Below are positions 37,265 to 46,372 of a stretch of 64,000 nucleotides of DNA, in pieces. Positions within the stretch are counted from its first letter, which is position 1. Each line of letters begins with the position of its first letter. Below the pieces are notes generated by a model, which worked only from the letters and a program-made list of their open reading frames with translations, had not been told where the DNA came from and did no database searches. Location of the stretch: contig JABABQ010000068.1 of NCBI GenBank assembly GCA_014238155.1, forward strand, positions 62,001-126,000, in the 5' to 3' direction. Origin of the DNA: Rhizobiaceae bacterium. Its GTDB lineage: Bacteria > Pseudomonadota > Alphaproteobacteria > Rhizobiales > Rhizobiaceae. The translations under genes and the position numbers were made by a program.

Positions 37265-38224
37265 TTAGCGCTGGCCGCTTTCATGAAAAATATAGCCGAG
37301 GAAGTTCAACAGAACCTGAGCGGCCAAGGTACTCGTTGAGCCACCATGATCATAGTCCGGAGCCACTTCAACCAGATCGATACCGACGACCCTGTGGCGT
37401 CGGGTCAGTTCCTGCAAAAACTCCATCACTTCATAATAAAGAAAACCGCCATGGCTCGGGGTTCCAGTTCCAGGCGCAACCGAGGGATCGAAACCATCAA
37501 TATCGATGGTCACGTACACCGGCACTCCCTCAGGGATACGTTTTGCCATTTCCGCGGCGCCAATTGCCCGGAATTGACGGACAGACTGAATATCAGATCC
37601 AACTTCTCGCGCATCATCATATCCGTCCTTCGCTGTCGATGAGACATTGCGGATACCAAATTGTGACAGGCCCGTAACATAGTCCTTTTCCGATGCTCTG
37701 CGCATCGGGTTACCATGCCCAAAGCGAACGCCATGGCGCACATCTACAAAATCGAGATGAGCGTCAATCTGAACAACATGGAACGGGGGCTGATCACTGA
37801 AAGCATTTATGCACGGTATATTGACCGAGTGATCCCCACCCAACACTACGGGCAGCGCCCCGGCGGCCAAAATCTTACGTACTCCAAATTCGATATTTGC
37901 ATGGCTTGTGGCGGTATCTGTATGCACGATATCGGCATCGCCCATATCCACAATCTTCACCGAACCGGGCAGATAGGTCACGTCGTCTTCGTGGTCATAA
38001 GCCCCGGCATGCCCAAAAGAAAAGAGCGTCGATGCCTCACGGATCGCGCGCGGTCCAAATCGAGCACCAGCACGAAATTGAGTACCGAAATCAAACGGAG
38101 CACCTAATATTGCACAATCTGCATCCAACGCATCCCAGTCCGTGCAGATCGGGCGTTTTCCAAAAGTCGAAATCCCAACGAAAGGCAGGTCCAGCCGACC
38201 CGAATCATATCCATGCTTGGCCAT
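37265..38224 (-). CDS. speB: Agmatinase / ureohydrolase (arginase superfamily)
   Basis: 319 residues. The binuclear manganese motifs are all present: VLGGDHSVNIP, QIDAHLDFVD and TIDIDGFDPSVAPGTGTP. The N-terminus ISTFGKRPICTD and the PGTGTPSHGG substrate loop match agmatinases, which release urea from agmatine to form putrescine; guanidinobutyrase and related hydrolases share these motifs, so the substrate is not certain. Cytoplasmic. It lies 227 bases upstream of the polyamine-type ABC operon on the same strand. Confidence 0.9.
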   Translation of the reverse strand: MAKHGYDSGRLDLPFVGISTFGKRPICTDWDALDADCAILGAPFDFGTQFRAGARFGPRAIREASTLFSFGHAGAYDHEDDVTYLPGSVKIVDMGDADIVHTDTATSHANIEFGVRKILAAGALPVVLGGDHSVNIPCINAFSDQPPFHVVQIDAHLDFVDVRHGVRFGHGNPMRRASEKDYVTGLSQFGIRNVSSTAKDGYDDAREVGSDIQSVRQFRAIGAAEMAKRIPEGVPVYVTIDIDGFDPSVAPGTGTPSHGGFLYYEVMEFLQELTRRHRVVGIDLVEVAPDYDHGGSTSTLAAQVLLNFLGYIFHESGQR

Positions 38225-38291
38225 TTAGTTCTTCGCTTTACCTGCTCAAGACACGGCAATCCTTGCAACAACTGGATTGAAATTGCACGAA

Positions 38292-39389
38292 CTAACGTAA
38301 AATCCACATCGACCGGCGTAGCTTCACTTTACCCATGCCAATGGTGCCACGGGGTTTCGCTCCTGCAAGTACGACAAGCGACGACCGACGCTGGCGTTTT
38401 CTGCTTCTGGTCTGGGAAGCAACCCTTGTAACACCTGTTGCTGGCCTGATCCGCTGTTTGCGAAGCGGTTTGGTTCGCCGCATTCCAGCATAAGAAGCTG
38501 CCTGATGTTCATCTCTGGAGAATACACCAGACCGAGTTGATGGCTTTTTTTCCACCGAAGCGACGAAATATGTTGAGCTGACTGACCGGCTGACCGAACT
38601 GGCAAGCGAAGCCACAACAACAGGTTTGGAGGCAGGAGTTTTGCGCAATTTGGGTACCATGTGCACAACCCGGTAACCCTCCGATTTCAGGCTGCGTAGC
38701 AAATCGGGCAACATTTTCGCGGTGCGCGACTGGATATCGTGCATCAGGATTATTCCCCTGCCCTCTTTGCGCAATCTTCGCATGATCCGGTTGTGGACCT
38801 GTTTGGGTGATTTCTGCTTCCAATCCAAAGAGTCAATATTGGCACCAAATGCAATCATCCCCTTTTTTGCGAGCATCCTGTCGGTGCGTTTGCTGCGGGC
38901 CAGGTATGGGTAGCGAAAAAAAGGTGTCCTCGGCGTGGTCGATGGGTCGCTGTAGGCGATCTTTTGAAGCCTGCTGACACCTTTATCAATCAGGCTGGAA
39001 GCCTTGGCAGATGAATAGTTCGGCAAACGATTATGACTGTGAGTGTGATGCGCCAAGGTATGTCCCTGATTGACCACTTTGCGGACCAGTTTCGGATAGG
39101 CCCTGGCCATGGTTCCGACGTAGAAAAATGTCGCCTTGACGCATTCTTTTTTCAGGGATTTCAGGATGCGGGATGTTTTTCCGGCAATCGGTCCGTCATC
39201 AAATGTCAAGATGACTTCCTTATGTCGCAGTCCCAGGCTGGCCTCTTTGCCGGTTAGAGCGCGATGCTTTTTGGGATCCAACATGATCGTGCGTGATGTA
39301 CCCAACGCCTCGGGACCGCATTTTGCGCTAACCAATCCGGGAAAAGATAAGACAAGGCCAATGCCAATCAGGCAAGACAAGATACGCAC
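38292..39389 (-). CDS. Exported polysaccharide deacetylase (NodB-like) with basic Ser/Arg-rich C-terminus
   Basis: 365 residues. A signal peptide (MRILSCLIGIGLVLSFPGLVSA) precedes a NodB homology domain: VILTFDDGP (catalytic Asp-Asp), LAHHTHSHNRLP (zinc His pair) and GIILMHDIQ near its end. The family removes N- or O-acetyl groups from cell-wall glycans or exopolysaccharide. From about residue 240 the protein changes to a low-complexity basic tail rich in Ser, Arg and Lys (KPLRKQRIRPATG, SQTRSRKRQRRSS). The tail's role is unknown; binding to acidic wall polymers is a possibility. No operon partner. Confidence 0.88.
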   Translation of the reverse strand: MRILSCLIGIGLVLSFPGLVSAKCGPEALGTSRTIMLDPKKHRALTGKEASLGLRHKEVILTFDDGPIAGKTSRILKSLKKECVKATFFYVGTMARAYPKLVRKVVNQGHTLAHHTHSHNRLPNYSSAKASSLIDKGVSRLQKIAYSDPSTTPRTPFFRYPYLARSKRTDRMLAKKGMIAFGANIDSLDWKQKSPKQVHNRIMRRLRKEGRGIILMHDIQSRTAKMLPDLLRSLKSEGYRVVHMVPKLRKTPASKPVVVASLASSVSRSVSSTYFVASVEKKPSTRSGVFSRDEHQAASYAGMRRTKPLRKQRIRPATGVTRVASQTRSRKRQRRSSLVVLAGAKPRGTIGMGKVKLRRSMWILR

Positions 39390-39566
39390 AACCAGAACCC
39401 ATACTCATTACACAAAGGGCTAGACCGAACGCTACTGCGTTATGGTCGATTCAGATTATGGTAAATAGCAATGGTTAATCTGCGATGAAGGCTGGTTGCA
39501 GAACTGATTTGACAAGGGGCCACCGTTTCCAGCAGCCCCTGATCGAATAGTCGTGTTATGCGTTGG
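39390..39566. other. Intergenic region upstream of the polysaccharide deacetylase gene
   Basis: 177 bases. It contains a weak 6-bp stem (AGGGGC/GCCCCT at 39515-39540) downstream of the permease gene read on the minus strand; no T-run follows. I see no other structure. Confidence 0.3.
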
Positions 39567-40898
39567 CTACCCGCGGCCTTTCCAAGGCACGAGCTTGCTT
39601 TCAGCAACACGCATCAAAACATCAATGCCAAAACCGATCACACCGATGATAATGATACCGATGATGACGATATCGGTCAGCTGAAACTTTGATGCAGCAA
39701 TAATCATCTTACCGGCACCCTTCTCAGCCGCCACCAGTTCAGCAGCAACAACTGTTCCCCAACAAACACCCATCGCAACACGAGCCGCGGTGAATATTTC
39801 GGGCAATGAATTGGGCAGGATTACCCTGCTCAACAGTTGCGACTTGGTCGCACCCAATGAATAGGCAGCGTGAACCTTGGAGATATTCACCCCCGACACG
39901 CCAGCACGGGCTCCGATGATCATAATCCATAGGGCTGCCAGAAACAGCAGACTGACCTTACCCTGCTCTCCAATACCAAACCAGATGATTACCAGCGGGA
40001 TCAGAGCAAGAGGCGGAACTGGGCGCATAAATTCGACGATTGGATCGAACCATCCGCGCAACCATGAATTGAGCCCCATGGCAAATCCCAGCGGAATACC
40101 AAACAGGCAGCCGAGAAAAAAGCCGAGCACGACACGGATCAGGGACCACAGGACGTTTTCCCACAGACCAACACCCTGATAGCCTTCAGCATTGAGCTGT
40201 AGAAACCGGCTCCAAACCTGCTCAGGAGGCGGCAGATAAAGCGCTTCCATCGTCGGTCCGGTATAAGGGCGAACCTGCAGACTTCCGGCGCCCGTCATCA
40301 AAACAGTGCCGTTTTGAATTTCGACAATTTGGTTTTTGTCGATCGCCTGCCCGTTAATCGCAGTTACCCGGTAACCCTTTTCTTTTCCACCGTCATCGTT
40401 GTTTTGCGCCCGCAGCAATTTGGCACGACGCTCCAGCACCGTCACAACATCGTCTTTGGCAAAACCGTCCGACGTTTCAGGTGCAACCAGCTTTTCAATA
40501 CTGGTATCGCCGAACTTGCCCACCCGCACTTTTACAGTGGCGTTATCGGTCTCACCGGCAGCATTGGTTGCGGTGTACTCAAATTGGGTATCCCCCACAA
40601 AAGCCACTGGCAGCACATTGAACGGCAACAGGTTTGAACCCGTTGCAATCATCCAGATCAGGAATACGGTTACCACACCAGCAATAGAAGCCGTCCGGTT
40701 TGCAGTCACAGAACTTTCATCACCGAAAGTAACTGTCTTGAGACTGGCATAGCCGCGCATTTGGTCTTTTTTGCTGTTCAGATAATTCCAAACTAAATAG
40801 ACCAGCCCGCTGATGGCGAGGAAGAGAGCGAAGATCGCTGTTATGCCGAGGACCATCCAGAAAGTTGTCATCAACACGTCGAATAATTCTTGAGCCAT
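39567..40898 (-). CDS. ABC transporter permease, taurine/nitrate/sulfonate type, with large periplasmic insert
   Basis: 443 residues against about 260-280 for SsuC/TauC. N-terminal two helices (GITAIFALFLAISGLVYLVW, GVVTVFLIWMIATGSNLLPF) are followed by about 150 residues of beta-rich hydrophilic sequence (FEYTATNAAGETDNATVKV, VTAINGQAIDKNQIVEIQNG), then the canonical permease core with EAA loop AAYSLGATKSQLLSRVILP. The insert is probably periplasmic and looks PDZ- or Ig-like in strand pattern, though I cannot assign a fold. It forms the channel driven by the adjacent ATPase. Confidence 0.88.
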   Translation of the reverse strand: MAQELFDVLMTTFWMVLGITAIFALFLAISGLVYLVWNYLNSKKDQMRGYASLKTVTFGDESSVTANRTASIAGVVTVFLIWMIATGSNLLPFNVLPVAFVGDTQFEYTATNAAGETDNATVKVRVGKFGDTSIEKLVAPETSDGFAKDDVVTVLERRAKLLRAQNNDDGGKEKGYRVTAINGQAIDKNQIVEIQNGTVLMTGAGSLQVRPYTGPTMEALYLPPPEQVWSRFLQLNAEGYQGVGLWENVLWSLIRVVLGFFLGCLFGIPLGFAMGLNSWLRGWFDPIVEFMRPVPPLALIPLVIIWFGIGEQGKVSLLFLAALWIMIIGARAGVSGVNISKVHAAYSLGATKSQLLSRVILPNSLPEIFTAARVAMGVCWGTVVAAELVAAEKGAGKMIIAASKFQLTDIVIIGIIIIGVIGFGIDVLMRVAESKLVPWKGRG

Positions 40899-40909
40899 TT
40901 TACCGCCCC

Positions 40910-41713
40910 CTAAGCTGTTTCAGTCCGGCCCATGATTTCCTCTTCCATGTCCCAGATCATGTTAAGGATTTCATCGCGCTTCGGACCAAAGTCTTCATGT
41001 TGTTTCACTTCACGCAGGTCAGCACCAACGCCGAGCTCTGCAAAAGGCAAATAGTATTGTTTGTGAATGCGCCCCGGACGAGGTGCCATCACAATCAAAC
41101 GCTCTCCAAGAAGCAAAGCTTCTTCCACCGAATGGGTAATCAAAATAATGGTCTTACCCGTCTTCTTCCAAATGTCGAGAACCAGACTCTGCATCTTTTC
41201 GCGGGTCAGAGCATCGAGCGCACCCAGCGGTTCGTCCATCAGGATTACGTCAGGATCGTTCGCCAGACAACGCGCCAGAGCAACACGCTGTTGCATGCCA
41301 CCAGAAAGTTCATAGATCATTTTCTGGCCAAATTCCTGGAGGCCTACAATGCCCAGCAATTCAGTGACACGGGCGTCGATTTCGCTTTGCGGCGTGCCCT
41401 TCATTTTCGGACCAAAACCAATGTTTTTGGAAACGTTCATCCATTCAAACAGGGCGCCCTGCTGAAACACCATACCTCGTTCGGAACTTGGCCCGGTGAC
41501 GACATCACCGCTCAAGGTTATCTGTCCACCGGTCGGAGCAAGAAACCCGGCCAATATATTGAGCAAAGTCGTCTTGCCACAGCCGGATGGGCCGAGCACC
41601 GAAATCAATTCGCCCTCGTTGATTTCTAATTCAATATTCTTGAGCGCTTCGACATTGCCGCCCCCCGGCAATTCAAAGGTCATTGAAACGTCGTCAATTA
41701 TGAGACCAGCCAT
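40910..41713 (-). CDS. ABC transporter ATP-binding protein, taurine/nitrate type (TauB/SsuB-like)
   Basis: 267 residues. Walker A GPSGCGKTT, signature LSGGMQQRVALARC, Walker B VILMDEPLGALD, switch His in LITHSVEEA. C-terminal MAPRPGRIHKQY is typical of the SsuB/TauB/NrtD group. It lies 11 bases upstream of the permease gene and 95 downstream of the binding-protein gene on the same strand. Energises the import of an oxyanion, sulfonate or related compound. Confidence 0.94.
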   Translation of the reverse strand: MAGLIIDDVSMTFELPGGGNVEALKNIELEINEGELISVLGPSGCGKTTLLNILAGFLAPTGGQITLSGDVVTGPSSERGMVFQQGALFEWMNVSKNIGFGPKMKGTPQSEIDARVTELLGIVGLQEFGQKMIYELSGGMQQRVALARCLANDPDVILMDEPLGALDALTREKMQSLVLDIWKKTGKTIILITHSVEEALLLGERLIVMAPRPGRIHKQYYLPFAELGVGADLREVKQHEDFGPKRDEILNMIWDMEEEIMGRTETA

Positions 41714-41749
41714 TTAAACACAACCCCCCTTGGATAGTGGACAATTGGG

Positions 41750-41786
41750 AAAAAAAAGGCGCAACGAAAACCGGTTTCGCTGCGCC
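41750..41786 (-). terminator. Rho-independent terminator-like hairpin after the binding-protein gene
   Basis: On the minus strand, GGCGCAGCGAAA and TTTCGTTGCGCC form a 12-bp stem with one G-U pair around a 5-base loop, directly followed by eight Ts. The pair at the G-U position would be a C-A mismatch on the plus strand, so it is built for the minus strand. It lies 22 bases after the binding-protein stop. Confidence 0.85.
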
Positions 41787-41808
41787 CGTTTTAACCGTAA
41801 TTCAGAAC

Positions 41809-42822
41809 CTACATTTTTGATGCAGCTTCCAAGTAGCTTGAGTTAACCACAGCGCTATAGTCTGACAAAGCTTTAATTTTGCCGTCAGATTCAAGGCTTG
41901 CTGCACCGTCGGCCAGATACTTGGCAACAAATCCACCCATCCAGTCAGCCGAAAGCTGTTCGGCAGCCGTTGGAAAAACGAAAGTACCGATTACGGCCTT
42001 TGTGCCCTCAAGATCCATACCTGCAGATTTTTGAATGTCGCCCATCATTGCATCTGCTTCTGATGTGTATTTGGCGTTCATGTCAGCTGTGACTTTAAGG
42101 AACTTGGCAAGCAGTTCTGGGTTCTCTTCACCGAATGAAGTCGGAATTGAAGTCACGTCAAACACCTTGCCGACCACGGCTTCTTTTTCGCTGCCTTCAA
42201 TGATTGGGTTGCCGTGTTCTTTCATTTTACGCAAAGAACCGCCCCAGCCACATACCATGGCAAGGTCGGTGTTCGGCTGTGAGAACGCAGCAGCAGAATC
42301 GGACGGAGACATGTCCACGATGGTCAGATCTGATTCAGCAATATTGAAGTGCTTAATCTGCTTCAGGAAGCCTGAATGAGCAGCCGTTCCCAACGGGACA
42401 GCTACTTTCTTGCCTTTCAAGACAGAAGCCGCATTTTCTTTATTTACTTCAAGCTCGGCGCGAACGACGCAGTTATCATTGTCTGAATAGGATACCGCAA
42501 TATCAACAACTTGCAGGTCCTGGCCAGCAGCGGTTGCAACGAGGAACGGTGTCACGCCCTGTGAGAACGAAATATGGACGTCTCCGGATGCCATGGCAGC
42601 GGACATGGCTGTTCCAGCATCAAATGACACCCAGTTGACTTTAACACCAAGTGCTTCTTCGTACATCTTATTGGTCTGCGCGAATTGGTTTGGTGTGGGC
42701 CATTCCAGAAAATATGCAACAGTAATTTCTTTCAGATGGCCATCAGCAAATGCCGCAGAACCAGTTGCGACGAGAGCAGATGCTCCCACCAATGCCGCAG
42801 TGAGTGACTTAAGAATTTTCAT
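41809..42822 (-). CDS. ABC transporter substrate-binding protein, taurine/nitrate type (TauA/NrtA-like)
   Basis: 337 residues from the ATG at 42822, preceded by GGGAGAA. Signal peptide MKILKSLTAALVGASALVATG with cleavage near AAFA. ITVAYFLEWPTPNQFAQ, then NWVSFDAGTAMSAAMASGDV and AVPLGTAAHSGFLKQIKHF, match TauA/SsuA/THI5-type binding proteins, as does NTDLAMVCGWGGSL. An in-frame start 19 codons upstream lacks a binding site. It captures a sulfonate, nitrate or thiamine-precursor-like ligand for the permease/ATPase below. Confidence 0.92.
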   Translation of the reverse strand: MKILKSLTAALVGASALVATGSAAFADGHLKEITVAYFLEWPTPNQFAQTNKMYEEALGVKVNWVSFDAGTAMSAAMASGDVHISFSQGVTPFLVATAAGQDLQVVDIAVSYSDNDNCVVRAELEVNKENAASVLKGKKVAVPLGTAAHSGFLKQIKHFNIAESDLTIVDMSPSDSAAAFSQPNTDLAMVCGWGGSLRKMKEHGNPIIEGSEKEAVVGKVFDVTSIPTSFGEENPELLAKFLKVTADMNAKYTSEADAMMGDIQKSAGMDLEGTKAVIGTFVFPTAAEQLSADWMGGFVAKYLADGAASLESDGKIKALSDYSAVVNSSYLEAASKM

Positions 42823-43223
42823 TTTTTTCTCCCATGTGGCAATGGCCACGACTTTTTTGATCTGAGTTTCGTCCAACAAAAGGACACCTCAAACCTGATT
42901 GATGTTAATCGACATCAGATTCCGACCAACGTCAAATGCAGACGACGGCAGTCGCGTTCAGACTACAGCAAGATGATCAAAATCACAGCAACCAAGAGGC
43001 ATTTTTTGGAGCCAGATTTTAAGTTGCATTGAATCCAGCAACAATCTGCAACCACTCTCCAGCGTCCAGAATTCAGACAGATCCGGCCAAAAATTCTATC
43101 GATCAAAAATTTTGGGATCCTTGGTAATCAATAATGCACACATTGCTTGCGCGAACTCTTCGATGGCATTACCTGTTCGACAACATCCGCTGACAACCCA
43201 TACGTGAAAGACAAAGCATAGCC
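42823..43223. promoter_or_regulatory. 401-bp divergent region with a TGATGT/ACATCA inverted repeat
   Basis: No gene. The inverted repeat TGATGT-6-ACATCA lies at 42900-42917, about 80 bases upstream of the binding-protein ATG, where it could be an operator for that operon. The rest is ordinary AT-moderate DNA that should contain the DUF2948 promoter. Confidence 0.4.
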
Positions 43224-43676
43224 ATGTCTGAAACTCTCAAACTGATGGCGCTGGATGCCGAAGACTTGCTGGTCATATCAGCCCATGTACAAGACAGCGT
43301 GTTGCGCAGCAGCGAAATTGAATATTCTCCGTCTAATGGTCAGCTGATTATTCCCATCAATCGGTTCGCGTGGGATGCCCCATCAGCGCGTCGCCTGTTG
43401 TTTAAGAAGTACCAAAGACGGCGCAGCGTCCTTCATTTCTCTCGGGTCACTTTGTTGAAATCCAACATGATCGATCGTCGCGATGACGCGGAAGTGAAAT
43501 CGCTGCTGTCGGTGACATTCCACGCTGCCGCCGATGAAAATGATCCCGGCGGCCAGATTATGTTGAATTTCGGAGGTGGAGGTGGATTGTTGTTGGAGGT
43601 AGAATGCATCGAAGCCCAGCTGACAGATTTGGGAGCCGCATGGCAGGCCAGCAGCAAACCGGAGCACCATTTGTGA
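43224..43676 (+). CDS. DUF2948 family protein
   Basis: 150 residues. [21 protein letters not shown] and [11 protein letters not shown] are the DUF2948 core, and [23 protein letters not shown] near the C-terminus matches. Function unknown. In many alphaproteobacteria it precedes hisD and UPF0262; here UPF0262 follows directly after seven bases, without hisD. No signal peptide or membrane helix. Confidence 0.88.
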   Translation: MSETLKLMALDAEDLLVISAHVQDSVLRSSEIEYSPSNGQLIIPINRFAWDAPSARRLLFKKYQRRRSVLHFSRVTLLKSNMIDRRDDAEVKSLLSVTFHAAADENDPGGQIMLNFGGGGGLLLEVECIEAQLTDLGAAWQASSKPEHHL

Positions 43677-43683
43677 TCGTGCA

Positions 43684-44178
43684 ATGAGTGACAACAGCAT
43701 CACATCGAGGTTGATAGATGTCGTTCTTGATGAAGCCACGATTGGGCGCGCCAACGCCGACGTAGAGCACGAGCGAGCTGTTGCCATATTCGACCTGATT
43801 GAAGAAAATGCGTTTCGTCCGGTGGGTCACGCCGTCGCCGATACCAATGGCGAATATCGGTTGAAACTTGGCTTGCTTGAACAGCGATTGGTGTTCTCGA
43901 TCTCAGACAGAGATGCACAGCCCGTCGCCACCCATATCTTGTCGCTGACCCCGTTTCGCAAGATCGTCAAGGAATATTACCAGATTTGCGAAAGCTATTA
44001 TGAAGCCATTCGATCCGCCACGCCAAGCCAGATCGAAGCCATCGATATGGCCCGGCGTGGATTGCACAATGAAGGGTCAGAAACCCTGAAAGATCGCCTC
44101 AACGGTAAAATCGAAATTGACTTCGATACGGCACGTCGACTTTTTACCCTGATCTGCGTCTTGCATTGGCGCGGTTAA
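43684..44178 (+). CDS. UPF0262 family protein
   Basis: 164 residues. [44 protein letters not shown] and [16 protein letters not shown] are hallmark UPF0262 segments. Conserved alphaproteobacterial protein of unknown function, always near infA-maf in this group. ATG begins seven bases after the DUF2948 stop and the next gene starts four bases after its own stop, so all three form one transcript. Confidence 0.9.
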   Translation: MSDNSITSRLIDVVLDEATIGRANADVEHERAVAIFDLIEENAFRPVGHAVADTNGEYRLKLGLLEQRLVFSISDRDAQPVATHILSLTPFRKIVKEYYQICESYYEAIRSATPSQIEAIDMARRGLHNEGSETLKDRLNGKIEIDFDTARRLFTLICVLHWRG

Positions 44179-44182
44179 TTCG

Positions 44183-44662
44183 ATGAGCATTGATCCCTCC
44201 AGCACTTCAAACCGACAACCCAGCTCGGTGCTGTATATTTGCAACCACAATGTTATTCGCTCACCAATGGCCGAAGCCATCACGCGGGCTCATTTTGGCA
44301 ATACAATATATACGGCCAGTGCAGGAATCCGGGCGGGCAATCCCGACCCGTTTGTGGAAGTGGTCATGGATGAACTGAATATAGACATCCACAATCGACA
44401 ACCCAAAACGCTTGAAGACCTCAACGAAGGCTTTTTTGATCTCGTCGTTACCCTGTCGCCGACAGCGCATCATGTTGCGCTCGAAATGGCTGGTGTCGAC
44501 GCCACCGAAATCGAATATTGGCCATCGGCCGACCCGACCGTTGTTCAAGGATCGCGGGAGCGAATGCTCGATGCTTATCGAGATGTTCGTGATCGGCTGC
44601 TTGAGCACATACTTTCGCGGTTGGGCCATTCAACCGACAAAGGATGGAAGGGGCCTGGTTGA
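44183..44662 (+). CDS. Low-molecular-weight protein-tyrosine phosphatase family protein
   Basis: 159 residues. The catalytic P-loop C-x5-R-S reads CNHNVIRSPMAEA near residue 20. The general-acid Asp late in the protein is probably in EYWPSADPTV. The family includes tyrosine phosphatases and arsenate reductases. The conserved position next to infA and UPF0262 suggests a housekeeping role. Confidence 0.88.
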   Translation: MSIDPSSTSNRQPSSVLYICNHNVIRSPMAEAITRAHFGNTIYTASAGIRAGNPDPFVEVVMDELNIDIHNRQPKTLEDLNEGFFDLVVTLSPTAHHVALEMAGVDATEIEYWPSADPTVVQGSRERMLDAYRDVRDRLLEHILSRLGHSTDKGWKGPG

Positions 44663-44889
44663 TCCGTTCCCTGTCGAAATTTGGGGCTACCAAACCGGTG
44701 ACGAAACCGATTTTTTGAAATCGCGGCTGCCAGATCGCTGTTGCTGTATTTGGTCAAATCAGCAAATCGAACAAACCGTGAGGCTTGTGGTTCACAAATG
44801 CAGCAATTGCGGTTAGGTTCGCGCCAAATTGACGGCTCCTCGAAGTTTGAGGGCACGGATAATCAGCTTACAAAGGAATTTGGATACGC

Positions 44890-45108
44890 ATGGCGAAAGA
44901 AGAAGTTCTGGAATTTCCAGGCACTGTGAGCGAACTGCTCCCCAATGCAACATTTCGAGTCAAACTGGAAAATGAACACGAAATCATTGCTCATACCGCG
45001 GGACGGATGCGCAAAAACAGGATTCGCGTTTTGGCAGGAGACAAGGTGTTAGTTGAAATGACACCTTACGACCTGACCAAAGGCCGCATTACATATCGTT
45101 TCAAATAG
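44890..45108 (+). CDS. infA: Translation initiation factor IF-1
   Basis: 72 residues, the exact length of IF-1. The OB-fold sequence ([48 protein letters not shown]) is essentially canonical. It binds the 30S A-site during initiation. AAGGAA lies upstream of the ATG. A 227-base gap separates it from the phosphatase gene, so it probably has its own promoter. Confidence 0.98.
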   Translation: MAKEEVLEFPGTVSELLPNATFRVKLENEHEIIAHTAGRMRKNRIRVLAGDKVLVEMTPYDLTKGRITYRFK

Positions 45109-45155
45109 GTTCGCGGCAGCAGTCTTCGCTGCCAGGCAGGCATGAGGGTTGATTG

Positions 45156-45779
45156 ATGGCGTCACGCCCAAAACTTGTACTGGCTTCCGGTTCGCCCCGC
45201 CGTTTGGCGTTGTTGGAGCAAATCGGTGTCGAACCGGATTTACTTTCGCCAGTCGATGCAGACGAAACACCGCTAAAATCTGAAGCCCCCAGATCGCTGG
45301 CCAAACGGCTGTCCAAAACCAAAGCCAGCCTGGCTCTGGAAAACTTAAAGCGCAGCGGTGATGCCGAGCACAGTTTCATTCTGGCGGCCGACACTGTCGT
45401 CAGTGTTGGTCGCAGAATTCTTCCCAAGGCGGAATTATTGGATGAGGCTTCCAGCTGTTTGCGTTTGTTGTCGGGTCGTGCCCACCGCGTTTACACCGGG
45501 ATCACTTTGATGACACCCCACGGAGCGACCCGGCACCGCTTGGTCGAAACGCGGGTTCGGTTCAAAAAGCTGTCGAATGATGAATTTGAGAGTTACCTTG
45601 CGTCGGGCGAGTGGCGAGACAAAGCCGGGGGTTACGCGATTCAGGGAATTGCTGCGGCATTTGTTGTCAAACTCATTGGATCATACACCAATGTTGTCGG
45701 CCTTCCGCTGTATGAAACGTCGACGCTTTTGCAGGGAGAGGGATTTCCGGTACATTACAACTGGATCACCCGGGGTTAG
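45156..45779 (+). CDS. maf: Maf family nucleotide pyrophosphatase
   Basis: 207 residues. [17 protein letters not shown] at the N-terminus, [14 protein letters not shown] and the C-terminal [24 protein letters not shown] are Maf signatures. It hydrolyses modified or canonical NTPs (dTTP/UTP type) and was described as a septum inhibitor. The frame includes a TTG three bases upstream; I use the ATG at 45156. Six bases before yacG. Confidence 0.96.
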   Translation: MASRPKLVLASGSPRRLALLEQIGVEPDLLSPVDADETPLKSEAPRSLAKRLSKTKASLALENLKRSGDAEHSFILAADTVVSVGRRILPKAELLDEASSCLRLLSGRAHRVYTGITLMTPHGATRHRLVETRVRFKKLSNDEFESYLASGEWRDKAGGYAIQGIAAAFVVKLIGSYTNVVGLPLYETSTLLQGEGFPVHYNWITRG

Positions 45780-45785
45780 CGGCAG

Positions 45786-45989
45786 ATGGCAGATCCCAAG
45801 CTCTCCAGCGTCACACCGCTGCGGCCCCAGATACCTTGCCCTCAATGCAAAAAACCGAGCGATCGAACCGCATATCCATTTTGCAGCAAACGCTGTTCCG
45901 ACCTCGATCTTGGAGCCTGGCTCGGGGGAACTTATCGTCTGTCCGACGAAGATGATCAAGGGATTGATGTCCGGATCGACAAACCCTGA
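45786..45989 (+). CDS. yacG: DNA gyrase inhibitor YacG (zinc-binding)
   Basis: 67 residues. The four-Cys zinc site is CPQCKKPSDRTAYPFCSKRC, followed by LDLGAWLGGTYRL, characteristic of YacG. In Escherichia coli the protein binds gyrase GyrB and inhibits supercoiling. Six bases after maf and co-transcribed. A stem-loop overlaps its stop codon. Confidence 0.96.
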   Translation: MADPKLSSVTPLRPQIPCPQCKKPSDRTAYPFCSKRCSDLDLGAWLGGTYRLSDEDDQGIDVRIDKP

Positions 45990-46009
45990 ATTTTCATTCA
46001 CTTCAGGGT
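45983..46009 (+). terminator. Stem-loop at the yacG stop codon
   Basis: ACCCTGAA and TTCAGGGT make an 8-bp stem with an 11-base loop that overlaps the yacG stop. It has no T-run directly after it, so termination is possible but unproven. Confidence 0.45.
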
Positions 46010-46115
46010 CAAATTCATGTGGACAGGATGATCTTGGTTGACTATACCAGCCGAGCTTTCACGGCAGAATTGCTGTGAAATTACCCCCGGATCGGTTTTA
46101 TTGCCCGATCATGTT

Positions 46116-46190
<75 letters not shown>

Positions 46191-46276
46191 TCTCATAAAA
46201 CACAATGAAACCAATATATTACTGCCAAAACGAGAGGTGGTTTTATCAATTTTATGGCTTATTTGCGACCTTGTTT

Positions 46277-46360
46277 ATGTATCAAATGTATCGCTGAGAA
46301 CCGCCAGAAACCTTGGAGTCCCTCCGGCGTCCTACGAACGCTGATACATTTGTGATACAT
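46277..46360. repeat. Inverted repeats of ATGTATC...AATGTATC type near the tRNA end
   Basis: ATGTATCAAATGTATC at 46277-46292 and GATACATTTGTGATACAT at 46343-46360 are near-exact inverted copies (two extra bases in the second) and each contains GATACAT/ATGTATC half-sites. They lie between the tRNA-Phe end and the excisionase-like gene, a typical place for recombinase or excisionase arm sites, but could also be a terminator-like structure. Confidence 0.5.
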
Positions 46361-46372
46361 TTTTGGTGGTTT

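Noticed and set aside
39515-39540. AGGGGC/GCCCCT stem as a terminator
   Set aside because: Only 6 bp, no T-run on either strand; kept only as a remark in the intergenic entry.
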